The position numbers and the translations under genes were made by a program. 64,000 nucleotides of DNA from Cannabis sativa (lineage: Eukaryota > Streptophyta > Magnoliopsida > Rosales > Cannabaceae): contig NC_083605.1 of assembly GCF_029168945.1 (NCBI RefSeq), forward strand, positions 38,949,280-39,013,279. The letters are read 5' to 3'. Of the stretch, positions 23,729 through 37,243 are shown piece by piece. The notes under the pieces are model-generated. The model worked only from the letters and a program-made list of their open reading frames with translations. It was not told the origin of the DNA and did no database searches. Positions within the stretch are counted from its first letter, which is position 1, and each line of letters starts with the position of its first letter.

Positions 23729-25654
23729 TGTTGGAAATTATTTTACCAGGATCTAGATTTACTAACAAGTATGTTGGATTAACAACCTAATATGAATTCT
23801 AAAACAATGAAAATAAACACATATAAAGTTAGAAAACCTTACAGTGGGTGCAGCGGAATAATATGACTCCTTCCGTTCAGATCTCTAGCCCTTGATTCCT
23901 TTCTGTAGCAGAGCATCACCAAGATCTGAACCTGGGTCTTCTTTTCTCCTTCTTTGATGCAGAAATTCCATAGTCTTCCATACTATGATTGAGATACCAC
24001 TTGATGTGTGTGGGCACTACTCATCTCACAAGGATTTCGAAAATTCTCTCTCTTTTCTCTCTTAATTTCGTGGCTTATGGCTTCATACAAAGATGATCAA
24101 GAGAAGAGAACAAGGGCTGCTATATATAGGGAGAAGGGAGAGCACAACTTTCCAAATAAAACAGTTTCCTTAATTACTGTGTAATCAATTATCTGCCTTA
24201 TTTAGTGTGATCCACCACTTTCCTATTATAGCTAGGCTTTGATTAGCAATTACATGACAATTAAAAAATTAAAATAATAATTGGGAAACACAAAGTGAGT
24301 GCTCGGCCATAGAGGGAATATGGGCATCACTTGGATTTTGCAGTTTCCTCAATTTTACTTCAATTTCTCCAAAAGTGCCATTTTTCCAATTCTAATCATT
24401 TAAATGCCAAAACTAATTATTTAATAACTAAAATAGATTATTAAATAATATTGTCATTTAAAATAATTATTAATTAGACATACAAAGTCTCTTAATTAAT
24501 AATTAAACCTAGAAACCCTTTTCTTTACGATTTCATCCTTAAACTGTGAGAATTCATAAAGTAGACATAGTCTAACTTTTAGAATTATAATTGATTAATT
24601 AAAATCAATTAACTGAGTCTTACAAGCAGTATGGCCTCAAGTAGTATGGGGACCATGGGTCTATATAACCGAGCTTCCAATAAGTCAAACCAAATTTACC
24701 AAGTAAATTCCCTAACTTATTAATTCCTCATTGAATCCACACTTAGAACTTGGAATTGCACTCTCAGTCATATAGAAACGCTCTATATGTTCCACGATAT
24801 AGACACGTCATTAGTTATCCATTGTTATAACCCTAATGTGATCAATGATCCTCTATATAGATGATTTACACTGTATAGGGATTAAATTACCGTAACACCC
24901 TACAATGTATTTTATCCTTAAAACACTTAACCCGGTATAAATGATATTTCAAATAAGTGAAATGAGATCTCCACCATTTATCTTCGTTTGGTTAAGCTCG
25001 AAGGAAATCATCCTTTACTTCTATTTGCCAAATAGAAGCTATAGATTCCATATTTATGTTAGCGCTCTCCCACTCAATTGCACTACCGTGTTCCCAAAAT
25101 GTACGTATTGCCCAGACTAAAGATTAGGCTTAACTAACAAATCAAAGAACACGAATAATACTCTTGAAATTGAGCCTAACCATATCAGGATTTCGATCAT
25201 GTGATCTAGGATCAACTTATGATATTGAATTGAATAGATATTTACGGTAAGTTTCAAAATCTAATTAAAAGTTCAATATCGATCCATTCCAATGCATACT
25301 CCATGCATCCGATACTGGTAAACTTTGCCAATGTCCTGGAAAGGACATAACACTTTTCCAAGGTGTAAGAATACCTATCGCTGATTATACCATGTCAGTC
25401 TAAATCCAGTGTTCTGACAAATCAGGGAATCTACTTTTGAACATATAATAAAGATTATATTCCACTGTGCTGACAACACTATAATCTTTAACCAACTCAT
25501 ATGTTCTGGACTTAAAAAGAATTCATACATTATATACATATAATCATGAAATAAATCATGTGAACCATGCAACATAAAATGTTATTTCTGATCTTTATTA
25601 ATAAGTAAATCTGATTATATGAAATGAGTTTTATTTAGGGCATAAAACCCAAAA
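23729..25654 (-). repeat. Copia D 3' LTR, 1926 bp
   Basis: Plus-strand ends are TGTTGGAAATTATTTTACC and CATAAAACCCAAAA; the outermost C of the usual CCCAACA is changed to A. The polypurine tract complement AACTCCCACTTGCAC follows at 25655. TATA box complement at 24121-24128. B/D LTR type. Confidence 0.93.
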
Positions 25655-25759
25655 AACTCCCACTTGCACTAATATAAAACAAAAAGTGCATTTCAAATAA
25701 TCATTAACACCTTGATATACCAATCAAGTGTAATAGTAGTAAACTCCTCGTAATGGGAT

Positions 25760-26345
25760 CTGACAGGTTGAATTAAACACAACCTCTTCTCCACCATTAC
25801 TCTTCCTTAATCACAAAATCCTTGATAATGTGAAATTCCTCTCTATATGTCTACTCTTTTGGGATACTGGATTCTATACTTTTGGGCAACTACTCTTTTG
25901 TTATACAGGAAGTAACCCTAGTAGTTAAGGCAAGTTGGAACACTGCCACAAATATATAGAACTTTCCTTGGACTGAATAAGTATCTTTCCTGCAACTTTT
26001 AACATTCAGTCTCTCTCTGGTAGACCAAGAGATTTCAGATAGGTTTTTACACTTCTCCAAAATCGCTACTCCACCCCCAAAGTAATCACCATCTCATCAA
26101 CAGACTTTCTAGCACACAGGCAAGTCTCAAAATCTGATGTGGTGTAGTCTAAGAGTTTCAAAACCACCCTTATTGACTAACATATAGTTCCTCTTCATAA
26201 TCTTAAAATTTACTTGATTGTCTTCCAATGTTCCTCTCCTGGATTAATCTGATACTTACTCATTACTCCCACTCAACAGCAGGTGTCTGGTCTAAGGCAT
26301 ACTAAAGCATATCTGAGACCTCTTACTGTTGATTTAAGAAATTCT
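25760..26345 (-). pseudogene. Copia D RNase H / C-terminal pol trace
   Basis: Reverse-strand equivalent of 18300-18890, with RPD..., VGVMSKYQINPGE and the shared TGA (TCA at 26273-26275). No long frame. Confidence 0.8.
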
Positions 26346-28377
26346 TTCATGGCTTTATCTTCTCTGGAATAGTTGAGACTCTTCCTTAGATAAATAAAAT
26401 CTATATCTAAGAAGTTGTGAAGCTTCTATAGATTTCCATTGGAAAGAAAATGCTCCAGCATCTTACTAAAGTAAGTTGCTTGCATTAGAGTAAGTAATTA
26501 CCAGGTATACCACAAGCCATAGGTTTAGATAAACTCAAACCTACAATACTAGGAACAGGAAGTTTTGTTAAGTCCATTGAATAGACTTATGAACGAAAAT
26601 TTCCTTTCATGTCCTTGTAATAGAAAACTTTAGGTTACTCCATGTGAAGGGATAAAACCATAGTTCTATTGGCTTTCTTCTTAGTTTCTTATCTTGACAA
26701 TCCATTACTTGTTTAAACTCACAATGGATTTTAATCACTAGTGTCTTCCAAGTCATAAGAAGAGTGAGTTCCTAGAAACTCTCCCACTACGACAAGGTAC
26801 CGTGAACTATGTCAAAGAAAACTAAATGGTATAGACCTCTTCAGTTGTGTTAAGACAACAGAGGCAATGGGATCATCTTGTAAAATAAGATGATAGAACA
26901 CTTATGGAATCAAGAAAAAAATATCTCCTTTATTTGCTACTTTACTTTCAGACTTAGTCATTTTCTTAGAAAAGTAGTATTTGTTTAAACAAACACTTTC
27001 TTATCTAATGACTATGGGATGCTCCACCCCTAATCACTTAGAATAGCTAACAAACATGCAAACCAGGGTTAGCAGTTCTAGCTTTTCTTAAGATTTCGAT
27101 TAGGTCATCCATGAATCTAGTAATGATTTACATTAAGAATACAACCATTACATCATTCTGAAAGTTTATTACCATAGAAGGATTTAGGCAACGACTAGTA
27201 ACTAATCATCAATATGCAACTCGAATTTCTGGGGAGGTAAGTTTGGATATTATTCAAAATCAAATTAATGATCTTTGAACTGCATATCTACTAACTTTTT
27301 CTCCACCCCTATCAGTTCGCAAGATCTTTAACCACGTTCCGTTGCTAGAAATTCATTAAATTTTTCAAACATTTCAAATTTCTTTTGCGTAAGGTAAAAT
27401 CTAGAGCGATCGTTTTAAGAATACAACGAAAACTCATATCCACCCCTGAATGTACATCCATCTACGAATGAGATGAAATTACTTTCAATGGATATAGGCA
27501 TATTAACTCTTTGCAGAGAATGATCTTGTCAAAACCACTATGAACAAGATACAAATGCCATAGATTTATAAAATATGTGGTTGTATCTTTTGATGACTTA
27601 CTTTAGTTACATCAAAGAGTTCTTAGAATAGTGCAAGTGGATTCTGGTCACAGAATACTAAACTCATACAGTTTAAATCCATTGATAGAAAATGGTTATG
27701 AAACACTTGTGAAAGTGTAACTGTATAATTAGTCATTCTTTCTTGGACCACCACTACTAATCTAACTCTATGACTTGCCTATACTAGTAGGAGATATCTA
27801 AGATTGAGGATTTATATCATTTTTGGATAGAATTCCGGGAATATAATCATATGCGTCATCCAATTTCTTAAGAGAAAATATGACTTTATATGATTTATAG
27901 ACCATTCATCCAATGATATGTCATTAAGCTAATTCGAAATGAATAAGCTAAGAGGAATTAGGATAATTTCGTTTTAAATAAGAATCCAACGATGCTCCAA
28001 TTAGCGAGAGTCAAAGTAATCTTATTTATACATTCTTCTTGTTTCATATTGTAAAACACTAGTCTGAGGTGTCATCAATTGATGAACAGCTAGATGTTGC
28101 ATATACAATATTTATCTTTCGAGATCTAACACTACTATGTTAGTCTAATGGTGAAAATCCATTAGGGATTTATCTCATTAGAAAAACAAATCAAGTTAGA
28201 CCAACAATGAAGATTCGAAATTAAACTACAATTTAATAACAGAAAATAACATGGTTCAATACAAATTCATACACAATTCAGAAATTATGAAGCACATAGC
28301 AAGTAGGAATGACAAGTGAAAATACTAAAACATACAATCCTAAATAATTTCCAAGGTTTTCAACAAACTGATATCAG
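26346..28377 (-). pseudogene. Copia D decayed gag-pol with integrase trace
   Basis: Integrase trace at about 27250-27450, with the LRTDRGGE-type segment as complement of 27301-27334. No open frame of note. Present as a single copy, unlike the duplicated region in B. Confidence 0.65.
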
Positions 28378-28512
28378 TGTCCCGTTTAGGCGAGAGTCAA
28401 AGCTACCATTCATTGAATAGAGTTGTCAGCTCATCTAAAATGTCAAACATTCTAGCAACCTTTTATTCGATCAAGATGTGAATCCGCGTTGTCCCGTTTA
28501 GGCGAGAGTCAA
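28378..28512 (-). repeat. Paired 23-bp motif in the D leader
   Basis: Complements of the TTGACTCTCGCCTAAACG motif at 28378-28400 and 28490-28512, again 112 bp apart. Confidence 0.85.
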
Positions 28513-31500
28513 GGCTATTCTATCTTATGAGCTTCCACCATTGTTTCATATTCTTGCAAGTCTTATATAGTCGCCACCATTAGGGTGATCATAAACTATA
28601 TAAAAAACTTACAACATTACTTATCTTTCGAGATTAAACGGTGCTAACTTGCTAATGAACGTTCCTCCATTAGGGAGGATTACTCACTAAAACAATAGCT
28701 ATGTAAAACCAACAATGGAGATCGAATATCCTTATAATAAAGCTCATTATTTAATGAAGGGTTGTATTTTCTTCTAATATTTATTTTAATCTATTTATTT
28801 TAAATATATATTTATTTAATTTAAATTTCCAATTTAGAATGAAAAATTCTAAATATAAATTTTAATTTAATATTTATAAATTATACTTAGATAGATAAAT
28901 AACGTGAATTATTTCCATCTTAGTAATAATTTCCATAAATATGTAGAAAATTATTCAATTTAAGTTGTTTCAAAATTAATTAATTTACAACTCAAATTTA
29001 ATTTTCTATAAATATATATTGCATTTCGAAAATGCTTTAAAATAAAATAAAATAAATCCTGGAAAATTACTCTAATTTTATGTTGGCCCAAAATTAATAA
29101 AAATTAATTTTCAACAAAAAATTATAATTCTCCTATTTAATTAAATATCTAAGAAAAATTTCAAATATTTAAGTATCATGATTAAAAAATCAACTTAAAT
29201 ATTAATTTTCTATTTAATTAAATACACTAGAAAAATACTTCAAGCAAAACAGATAATATCTATCTAGACTTTCATAGACTAATTAATCCAATTTCTAATT
29301 ATAATATATTTTAGTTCATTTATTTCAATTAATCATTAAATGAAAAAGTCATTGATTTAAGTTGGTCCAAAATTAAATAAATAATTTTCAACTTTAATCT
29401 ATTTTTCAAATAAAATTCGAAATTTCTACATTAAAGAAATGTAATTTCGAAATTTTGGGAAATGATTAATAAAATAAAATAAAATATATTCTGAAAATTA
29501 TTCAAACTTAAGTTATTCTAAAATAAGATTCCAAACTTAAGATAATTTTCAACTTTAATTAAAGAACATGAAAATAACAATATTAAAGTATCATGATGAA
29601 AATCAACTTAGATATTGAAATTTTCAATTTAACTAAATGTATTAAATTCAAGAAACAAATAATTAAGTAAAGAGAAAACTTAATTATTAATTCTAGTTTA
29701 ATACTAGGAAAATATACTAAACTTAGATTGTACCAAAATTAATTAGGAAACAATTAATTTCACAATCTATGATATTTTCTTATTTAATATTAGAAATAAT
29801 AACTAGTACTAGAAATAACTATCTAGAATATATGATTGACTAAGTGTTTTTCTAAAATTAACTTTAAAATATTACAATGAAAAATAAATTCCATATATTT
29901 TAAAAGTTAATTATGTTGCTATTTCAATTTTAATTAGGTTAGACTAATATAATTAACCTAATACAATTATTTAAATAAGGCAAATGGGCCTTCCCAATTG
30001 GGGTAGTTCATGTGAGGGGGAGCTGGGTTCAGTATGTCGTACCCACTTCTATGGCCCCCAACTCTCACACAAGGCCCAAAAGAGAGGAATTTAACCTTAA
30101 AATAAACAATTGTCATTCATTGAATAAGCCCAAATCTAATTGGGCCTAAATAAATTTCCTTATGTCAAAATTTATTTTAGCAACCTAGTCCATTTACTTA
30201 GTAAAAACTTAAATGGGCTCCCTATATGTATCTAAGCCCAATAGCAAACATATAGGCTCACACAGGTCAAATGATTTGGATGGACTCTATCATGTTACTA
30301 GGTTTACACAGATGAAAGAAGTACAAAATTTACCTGTTACAAATTATTTATAAGTTCTATCGTCAATTGGACTATGATTAAAATCAGATCATTGGATCAT
30401 GATCTGTCAACAAGTTAATCATAGCAATTTAGATCAGATAAATAATAGGTTTGTTAAAAAGTTTTGAATAAACAATATAAATAAACAAACATTCCCATGT
30501 AACAGATGTGAATCAAGATATTAATATAATTAAATTATTATTCTTAAACTAACCAAATAAAGGAAACTAATTCTAAAATATCTAGGTTTATTTGAATCAA
30601 ATTAAATTAAATATCTAATAAGATCAATGATTTGAAAGGAAAGAATCTTCAATATCACTTTCAGATCTTATAATTTAATAAAATAAACCAATTTTAAAAT
30701 AGATTGGGTTAAATAATAATTACCATAATTATATGTCAAAATATCTCAAATTAAGCAATATTCAAATCTCTACAAAAATATCTATGTTATTTAAATATTT
30801 AAGATATGATTTATAAATTTCTAATAAGGAAAAAATGATATATATAGAAAAAATATCATTTTTATACTTATAATTTATAAATAATTAAATATTTAACAAA
30901 ATAACAAATTTTTGAATTTGAAAACATTATGGTAAGTATATCTATAAAAATATCTATGTTAATTTCAAATTTATTAATTATTTAATTTGTCATATAAGAT
31001 AATTTTAATATAATATTTTAAATAAAAAGACAAAGTTATCTTTTAATTTAAAATACCTTAAATATCAAAATATCTAATCTTATAATTAAATAATAAATAA
31101 ATATTAAAGAACTTAACAAATTTTAAATCGGACCATAATAGGAAATATTTAACAATTGGAAACAATCCAAAATAGAAATATTTAAAATTGGAAAAATTCC
31201 AAATTGAAAATATTTAAAATTGGAAACATTTCAATTTAGAAATTTTTAAGAAAGGAAAATTGAATTTTGGGAAACAATCCCATGAAAAAATTTGATTTTT
31301 GGGGAAAAAACCTCAAAAATTCGCAATAGGCTGCATGCAGCAACCATGATTTCCAAACTTCCAAAATTCATATCTTTCTCAATTTTTATCGGAATCGAGT
31401 TCCGTACAAACCAAAATTGCTTAATTTTTCACAAGGAATCCAAATAAAATATTTTCAAAAATTGCAAAAATATATTTCATGCAAAAATTTCGTACAACAT

Positions 31501-31608
31501 CAACATTCATCATAAAAACACATAAACCAACATGAAGCCATCCAAATCAACACAGAAACATGCAATCATCGTTTTAATTCATATTACATGAAAGTAAATC
31601 ATTATCAT
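28513..31608 (-). other. Copia D AT-rich leader with structured island at 29979-30082
   Basis: Non-coding and very AT-rich. The island has outer arms TGGGCCTT/AAGGCCCA (8 perfect pairs), middle CCCCAA/TTGGGG and inner TGGGT/ACCCA. Further GC hairpins lie near 30129-30146 (GCCCAA, 6 bases, TTGGGC) and 30215-30240 (TGGGCT...AGCCCA). Confidence 0.75.
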
Positions 31609-31621
31609 GGCTCTGGTGCCA
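31609..31621 (-). other. Primer-binding site of copia D, diverged
   Basis: Reads TGGCACCAGAGCC on the minus strand, two transitions from the iMet-type TGGTATCAGAGCC, two bases inside the LTR end. Confidence 0.85.
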
Positions 31622-31623
31622 GT

Positions 31624-33550
31624 TGTTGGAAATTATTTTACCAGGATCTAGATTTACTAACAAGTATGTTGGATTAAAAACCTAATATGAATTCTAAAAC
31701 AATGAAAATAAACACATATAAAGTTAGAAAACCTTACAGTGGGTGCAACAGAATAATATGACTCCTTCCGCTCAGATCTCTAGCCCTTGATTCCTTTCTG
31801 TAGCAGAGCATCACCAAGATCTGAACCGGGATCTTCTTTTCTCCTTCTTTGATGCAGAAATTCCATAGTCTTCCATACTATGATTGAGATACCACTTGAT
31901 GTGTGTGGGCACTACTCATCTCACAAGGATTTCGAAAATTCTCTCTCTTTTCTCTCTTAATTTCGTGGCTTATGGCTTCATACAAAGATGATCAAGAGAA
32001 GAGAACAAGGGCTGCTATATATAGGGAGAAGGGAGAGCACAACTTTCCAAATAAAACAGTTTCCTTAATTACTGTGTAATCAATTAACTGCCTTATTTAG
32101 TGTGATCCACCACTTTCCTATTATAGCTAGGCTTTGATTAGAAATTACATGACAATTAAAAAACTTAAAATAATAATTGGGAAACACAAAGGGAGTGCTC
32201 GGCCATAGAGGGAATATGGGCCTCACTTGGATTTTGCAGTTTCCTCAATTTTATTTCAATTTCTACAAAAATGCCATTTTTCCAATTCTAATCATTTAAA
32301 TGCCAAAACTAATTATTTAATAACTAAAATAGATTATTAAATAATGTTGTCATTTAAAATAATTATTAATTAGACATACAAAGTCTCTTAATTAATAATT
32401 AAACCTAGAAACCCTTTTCTTTACGATTTCATCCTTAAACTGTGAGAATTCATAAAGTAGACATAGGCTAACTTTTAGAATTATAATTGATTAATTAAAA
32501 TCAATTAACTGAGTCTTACAAGCAGTATGGCCTCAACTAGTATGGGGACGATGGGTCTATATAACCGAGCTTCCAATAAGTCGAACCGAATTTACCAAGT
32601 AAATTCCCTAACTTATTAATTCCTCATTGAATCCACACTTAGAACTTGGAATTGCACTCTCAGTCATATAGAAACGCTCTATATGTTCCACGATATAGAC
32701 ACGTCATTAGTTATCCATTGTTATAACCCTAATGTGATCAATGATCCTCTATATAGATGATTTACACTGTACAGGGATTAAATTACCGTAACACCCTACA
32801 ATGTATTTTATCCTTAAAACACTTAACCCTGTATAAATGATATTTCACCTAAGTGAAATGAGATCTCCACCATTTATCTTCGTTTGGTTAAGCTCGAAGG
32901 AAATCATCCTTTACTTCTATTTGCCAAATAGAAGCTATAGATTCCATATTTATGTTAGCGCTCCCCCACTCAGTTGCACTACCGTGTTCCCAAAATGTAC
33001 GTATTGCCCAGACTAAAGATTAGGCTTAACTAACAAATCAAAGAACACGAATAATACTCTTGAAATTGAGCCTAACCATATCAGGATTTCAATCATGTGA
33101 TCTAGGATCAACTTATGATATTGAATTGAATAGATATTTACGGTAAGTTTAAAAATCTAATTAAAAGTTCAATATCGGTCCATTCCAATGCATACTCCAT
33201 GCATCCGATACTGGTAAACTTTGCCAATGTCCTGGAAAGGACATAACACTTTTCCAAGGTGTAAGAATACCTATCGCTGATTATACCATGTCAGTCTAAA
33301 TCCAGTGTTCTGACAAATCAGGGAATCTACTTTTGAACATATAATAAAGATTATATTCCACTGTGCTGACAACACTATAATCTTTAACCAACTCATATGT
33401 TCTGGACTTAAAAAGAATTCATACATTATATACATATAATCATGAAATAAATCATGTGAACCATGCAACGTAAAATGTTATTTCTGATCTTTATTAATAA
33501 GTAAATCTGATTATATGAAATGAGTTTTATTTAGGGCATAAAACCCAACA
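31624..33550 (-). repeat. Copia D 5' LTR, 1927 bp
   Basis: Plus-strand ends TGTTGGAAATTATTTTACC and AAACCCAACA. TATA complement at 32016-32023. Nearly identical to 23729-25654. The 65-codon frame at 33271-33468 is the LTR-internal frame also seen in the other B/D-type LTRs. Confidence 0.94.
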
Positions 33551-33611
33551 CATACTTGTGAGTAGATCTAAGATCCTGGTAAAATAATTTCCAACAACTG
33601 GCCTCAGAGCC
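33551..33611 (+). other. End of Z 5' LTR and Z primer-binding site
   Basis: The right CATAC duplication (33551-33555) is followed by the last LTR bases to CCAACA (33596). The primer site TGGCCTCAGAGCC (33599-33611) is altered at two positions from the iMet-type site. Confidence 0.9.
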
Positions 33612-33885
33612 ATGGTAATTTATTTGCTTGCAAGAAATTTGAAATTTAAAACGATTGTTTGATGTTTTGGATGGTATCATGTTGTATTGAGTGTTATTTG
33701 ATGATTGATTGATGTTTGTGAATTTTCGTGAAAAACAATTGAATATCTGTTTCTGGAATTATTTTTATTGGATAGTATGGAAACAATTAAGCATGTTAGT
33801 TTTTTACACAACTCAATTTTGATTTAATTTGAATTAGTTGTGATTTTTAGAAGTTTCGAACAAATTTCAGGATTGAGCAACAAAT

Positions 33886-33990
33886 TCCGCGCGCGGAAAT
33901 CATGCAAATTTTCCCAGCGCCAAGATTTCATGCCCAAACACCCCTTGCGCGCGCGCGGACGGGTATGCACAGCATTCTGTCCGTACAGCT
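33886..33990. other. CG-rich alternating patch in the Z leader
   Basis: CCGCGCGCGG (33888-33897), AGCGCCAAG and TGCGCGCGCGCGGACGGG (33947-33964) lie within otherwise AT-rich DNA. The alternating CG runs are self-complementary. Confidence 0.8.
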
Positions 33991-35066
33991 TGCATTTTTT
34001 TTTTATTTTTCTTCGTTTTTTCATGCTTTTTCATGGAATTAACTTCCGATTTTTTGTGTAGTTCTGTATTTATACATTTACTATTCCTAATTCAATTCTA
34101 ATTATCATAATTAATTTATTTAATATTTTTTAAATTTAATTCATGATATTAGTGTAATTTGAATTTGAAATAGTCAATATCTATCTTTTTTGCTTAATTA
34201 TCTATCTTATTTTTAAATTTGATTATATCTTATCTTATTTTTAAATTTAAGGTCAGATTTTAAATTTTTAAATTAATTTTTTTTTAAATAATTTGACCTT
34301 ATTTAAATTTAAAATAAGATAACTATAATCATGTAATTTAAGTAGATGTACGATATTTCGCTAACTTTTAAATTTTATTATTTTATTTATTTAAATTACA
34401 TTTAAAATCTGAAAAAGATATTCATTTATCTTTTTTTAATTTTTTATTTAATTTTTATTTATAAAATAACATTAAATTTTTTAAAAGTAGTTAGCAAATT
34501 TTGAAATAATATTTAGGTTGGTTGAAACCTAATTTTTCAAAATTGTAGGTTTAATTTTAAATATTTTTTTTTTAAATTTCGAAATTTTTCAATTTTTTTT
34601 TTTTAAATTTTCGAAAATAAATTTTTTATTTATTTAATTAATTATTTTTTCGAAATTATTTATTTAAATTAAATAAATCCTACATCCAACTATTTAACTA
34701 TCCTTGTTGCAGGAGTATATGTTTTAGCTTATTTGTAAGTTTTCAAAACCTATTATTGCTTGATTGCAAATAGCCATGGTTAACTTTTTGCCAGATCTAA
34801 TGATCTGATGGCGCCCTTGGTCAAGTAAATAATTTGTAACATGTATATTTACAATCTTCTTTCATCTGTGTATGACCTAGCAACATGATAGGACCCATCC
34901 AAAGTGTGCCTGTGTGAGCCTATGTGTTTAATTTCATTATAGATGCATATAGGTTATTGTTGCTAAATAAAATATCATAGTTCTTGATAGATTTTATTTA
35001 GGCCCATTTAGTTTATAGGCCTATTCAATTAATAACAGTTGTTCATTTTAAGGTTAAATTCCTCTC

Positions 35067-35170
35067 TTTTGGGACTTGTGTGAGAGTTGGGAGCCATAGT
35101 AGTGGGTACGACATACTGAACCCAACACCCCCTCACATGAACCACCCCAATTGTGAAGGCCCATTTGCCT
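35067..35170 (+). promoter_or_regulatory. Conserved nested stem-loop island in the Z leader
   Basis: Equivalent to 13934-14035. The outer arms TGGGACTT/AAGGCCCA have one mismatch. The inner arm TGGGT/ACCCA is kept. The middle arm is weakened (TTGGGA with CCCCAA). Confidence 0.6.
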
Positions 35171-35509
35171 GATTTGAATAACTGTACTAGGTTAATTAAA
35201 CTAGTTTCACCTAATAAAATTGATTAGAAACATAATTAATTTCATTTAGTTTGAAATTAATTTAAGAAAATCATAGTTTAAAGAATTTTTTTTATTCTAA
35301 GCTAAACTATATGTATTTTCTTGTATTTAATGATAGAATTATAACCATCTAGATTCTTTCTGAAGCTTAATTTAAATTTTTTATTAAATATTCCTATTTA
35401 AGTTGATATTTAGTTATCTACAACTAACCAACTTAAATCTGAATATCTTTTGAATTTAAAATTTCAAAATTAAGTTGAGGAATTTTAGGCATTGGTTATT
35501 AAGATTCTT

Positions 35510-35619
35510 TAGATTTTTTTTAAGTTAATATCTTTTCGAATATTAACTTAAAATGGAATATTTTAGATATTTTTTAAGTTAATATCTTTTCGAATATTAA
35601 CTTAAAATGGAATATTTTT
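35510..35619. repeat. 54-bp tandem duplication containing an inverted repeat
   Basis: AAGTTAATAT-CTTTTCGA-ATATTAACTT starts at 35522 and again at 35576. Each unit is a 10-bp stem. The E leader has the unit once (about 56292-56321). Confidence 0.85.
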
Positions 35620-37107
35620 AAATTTAGTGGTTACAACTTAATTTTTGATATTTAATTAAATTTAAATTTGAAAATATTTAAGTTCTAGATTTTTTTTTCT
35701 AATACAACTTAAATTAGATATTTTTTCAAATTTTGTGGAAAAGATACTTAGTCAAATAAGATATTTTCTAGATAGTTATTTCCAAACTTTTTATTATTTC
35801 TAATATTAAATAGGAAAATATTATACATTGTGAAATTAATTATTTCAATAATTAATTTTGGTACAATTTATTTTAAGTATATTTTTCCTAGTATTAAACA
35901 AGAGATTAATAATTAAGCCTTCTCTACACTTAATTATTTATTTCTTGAATTTAATACATTTAATTAATTTGAAAATTAAATATCTAAGTTGATTTTCATC
36001 ATGATACTTAAATATTTCTTTTTCATGACACTTAATTAAATAGAAAATTATTTTTAGTTGAAATTTATTTTTTCAACTAAATTTAAATAATTTTCAAAAT
36101 ATATTTTTTCTTTATTTTATTAATCAAATTTCGAAATTACATTTCTTAAATGCTGGAATTTCGAATTTTATTTGAAAAATAGATTAAAGTTGTAAATTAT
36201 TTATTTTAATTTTGGACCAACTTAAATCAATGATTTTTTCATTTAATGATTAATTAAAATAAATGAAGTAAAATTTATTTTATTAGAAATTTAATTAATT
36301 AGTCAAAGGAAAATCTATATAGGTGATATTTTTGCCTGAAGTATTTTTCTAGTGTATTTAATTAAATAGAAAATTAATATTTAAGTTGATTTTCATCATC
36401 ACACTTAAATATTTGAAAATTTTCTTATATATATTTAATTAAATAGGAAAATTATATTTTTTGTTGTAAATTAATTTTATTAATTAATTTTGGGCCAACA
36501 TTAAATTAGAATAATTTTTCCAGGATTTATTTTTTATTTTAACATGCATTTTCGAAAATTGTATCCTAAAATACTTTAATTTTTCGAAATGCAATATATA
36601 TTTATAGAAAATTAAATTTGAGTTGTAAATTAATTTAAATTAATTTTGTAACAACTTAAATTGAATATTTTTCTAAATATTTATTGGAAATTATTACTAA
36701 GATGGAAATAATTGATGTTATTTTCATATCCATCTAAGTAAAATTTATAAATATTAAATTAAAATTTATATTTAGAATTTTTCATTCTAAATTGGAAATT
36801 TTAATTAAATAAATATATATTTAAATAAATAGATTAAATAAAGAGAATCAAAGAAAATACAACTCTCTTTAAATAATGAGCTTTATTATTAAGATATTCG
36901 ATCTCCATTGTTGGTTTTACATCGCGTTTGTTTTAGTGAGTAATCCTCCTTAATGGAGGAACATTCATTAGCAATTTCGCACCGTTTAATCTCGAGAGAT
37001 AAGTAGTTTGTAAGTGTTTTATATGGTATGGATCACCCTAATGGTGGCGATCATATTTGACTTGCAAATTGGGAAACAATGATGGAAGCTCATAAGATAG
37101 AATTGCC

Positions 37108-37243
37108 TTGACTCTCGCCTATACAGGACAACGCTGAATTCCAATCTTGATCGAATAAAAGGTTGCTAGAATGTTTAACATTTTAGATGAGTTGACAACT
37201 CTATTCAATGGATGGTAGCTTTGACTCTCGCCTAAACGGGACA
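37108..37243 (+). repeat. Paired 23-bp motif in the Z leader
   Basis: Copies at 37108-37130 (two changes: TATACAGG for TAAACGGG) and 37221-37243, 113 bp apart. Confidence 0.8.

Larger units (their letters stand above)
23729..33550 (-). mobile_element. D: complete non-autonomous Ty1/copia element
   Basis: A complete 9,822-bp element with LTRs of 1926 and 1927 bp, polypurine tract, primer site and perfect 5-bp duplications. It lacks the duplications found in B. The LTR pair differs by few bases where compared by eye, so it is relatively young although its coding region is decayed. Confidence 0.95.
33612..37107 (+). other. Copia Z AT-rich untranslated leader
   Basis: About 3.5 kb with no credible gene. 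It is homologous to B, D and E leaders, especially E. It contains a CG-rich patch (33886-33990), the nested stem-loop island (35067-35170) and a tandem hairpin repeat (35510-35619). The two 66- and 73-codon frames near 33824-34061 overlap on opposite strands across the CG-rich patch and are not supported as genes. Confidence 0.8.

Noticed and set aside
33824..34061. Overlapping frames on both strands in the Z leader
   Set aside because: Open only because the CG-rich patch lacks stops; no start context, no homologous frame in B, D or E.
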